Of a stretch of 64,000 nt of DNA, positions 63,280-64,000 are shown one piece after another. The DNA is taken from NCBI RefSeq assembly GCF_900143095.1, contig NZ_FRDA01000008.1, positions 171,853-235,852 of the forward strand, given 5' to 3'. The stretch is from Pseudomonas asturiensis. GTDB lineage: Bacteria; Pseudomonadota; Gammaproteobacteria; Pseudomonadales; Pseudomonadaceae. A program made the position numbers and the translations under genes. The notes beneath the pieces are model-generated. The model was not told the DNA's origin. It ran no database searches and was given only the letters and a program-made list of their open reading frames with translations. The number at the start of each line of letters is the position of its first letter. The first letter of the stretch is position 1.

Positions 63280-63621
63280 ATGAGCGCAGTGACGCTGAGC
63301 ATCGTATTCGGGCTTGTGATGGGCAGGTTTTTCACAGGATCCGTCTATGAGTTCGCCGCGCTTTTCATCGTAAGCGTTGGAGTGTCCTTGCTGACCTTTC
63401 ATCTGCTAAATCAAAGGCGCGTCAGGCTACAAGCCCAGACGGCGTATTGCTGCTCTGTAATGGTTGCTTCAAACCAAATGATGGAGCTTTTCCAGATGGC
63501 AAAAAGAGGGCAGTTCATGCCCTTGGTGGGAGAGATTCCTGAACTAATTATTGGAGGCTTCTTGGTTCCCGCAATTGCGGTGTCGGCAGTGCAGCTGTTC
63601 AGGATACTCATGGAGAGCTGA
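63280..63621 (+). CDS. Small membrane protein of unknown function
   Basis: A 113-residue protein with two N-terminal hydrophobic helices (about 4-20 and 24-42) and a third near the C-terminus. ATG 63280 follows GGGAG; the TTG 63268 in-frame start lacks one. No family recognised. It lies between the DUF190 genes and the enolase gene. Confidence 0.6.
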   Translation: MSAVTLSIVFGLVMGRFFTGSVYEFAALFIVSVGVSLLTFHLLNQRRVRLQAQTAYCCSVMVASNQMMELFQMAKRGQFMPLVGEIPELIIGGFLVPAIAVSAVQLFRILMES

Positions 63622-63664
63622 CGTCCGACATAGAGGCCTCTCAACGGATTCAAATGGTTAATGA

Positions 63665-64000
<336 letters not shown>

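Overview
The window reads as chromosome of a fluorescent pseudomonad, most likely of the Pseudomonas syringae group. The pilA/tRNA-Thr/pilBCD-coaE-yacG order, the small Pseudomonas families (DUF1523, DUF1780, DUF3094, DUF6555), Pseudomonas-type REP repeats and a fluoride riboswitch in front of a CLC-F gene all point that way. This is inference from gene content; no database was searched.

Region 1 (1-7626, minus strand) is a Ter-linked operon: ATP-grasp ligase, TerD-protease fusion, two phosphoribosyltransferase-type enzymes (one with a TRSP-type and one with a PELOTA-type C-terminus), two HAD phosphatases, a CitE-like aldolase and two TerD proteins, the last cut by the window edge. Most genes overlap or touch. 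The set matches the predicted Ter-dependent stress module that makes an unknown nucleoside-like metabolite.

Region 2 (7746-27695) is core genome: a DUF1523 protein, tRNA-Thr, the type IVa pilus locus (pilA on minus with a sigma-54-like promoter; pilBCD on plus), coaE, yacG, a run of small conserved genes, ndh, a large NRPS-like Pls/PosA enzyme with a coupled phosphopantetheinyl transferase, and a hybrid histidine kinase followed 1 bp later by a REC-GGDEF diguanylate cyclase.

Region 3 (about 27994 to beyond 64000) is an integrative and conjugative element of the PFGI-1/PPHGI-1/pKLC102 type. It begins at a 3' fragment of tRNA-Lys next to tRNA-Pro. Its replication and partition block runs parA, dnaB, parB, DUF2857, STY4528, TIGR03761, DUF3158 and ssb, and carries two families of palindromes. 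Cargo follows (Rmf/CrpP-like protein, PcfJ-like protein, SNF2 helicase), then a thin type IVb pilus operon pilLNOPQRSTVM in which pilT is frameshifted at a run of eight G. Geometry at the tRNA-Lys fragment implies that the intact tRNA and the element's own integrase lie to the right of the window.

Region 4 (54254-64000), still inside that element by this reasoning, is mosaic cargo: a tyrosine recombinase with a GNAT-like partner, a chemoreceptor, an unidentified gene remnant, a MerR regulator divergent from a shortened arsenite-permease-like gene, and a fluoride resistance cluster. That cluster has a riboswitch-controlled CLC-F channel, three DUF190 (PII-like) genes, two small membrane proteins and a second enolase gene interrupted by an IS5-family element at the right edge. 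No CRISPR array and no rRNA gene were seen.
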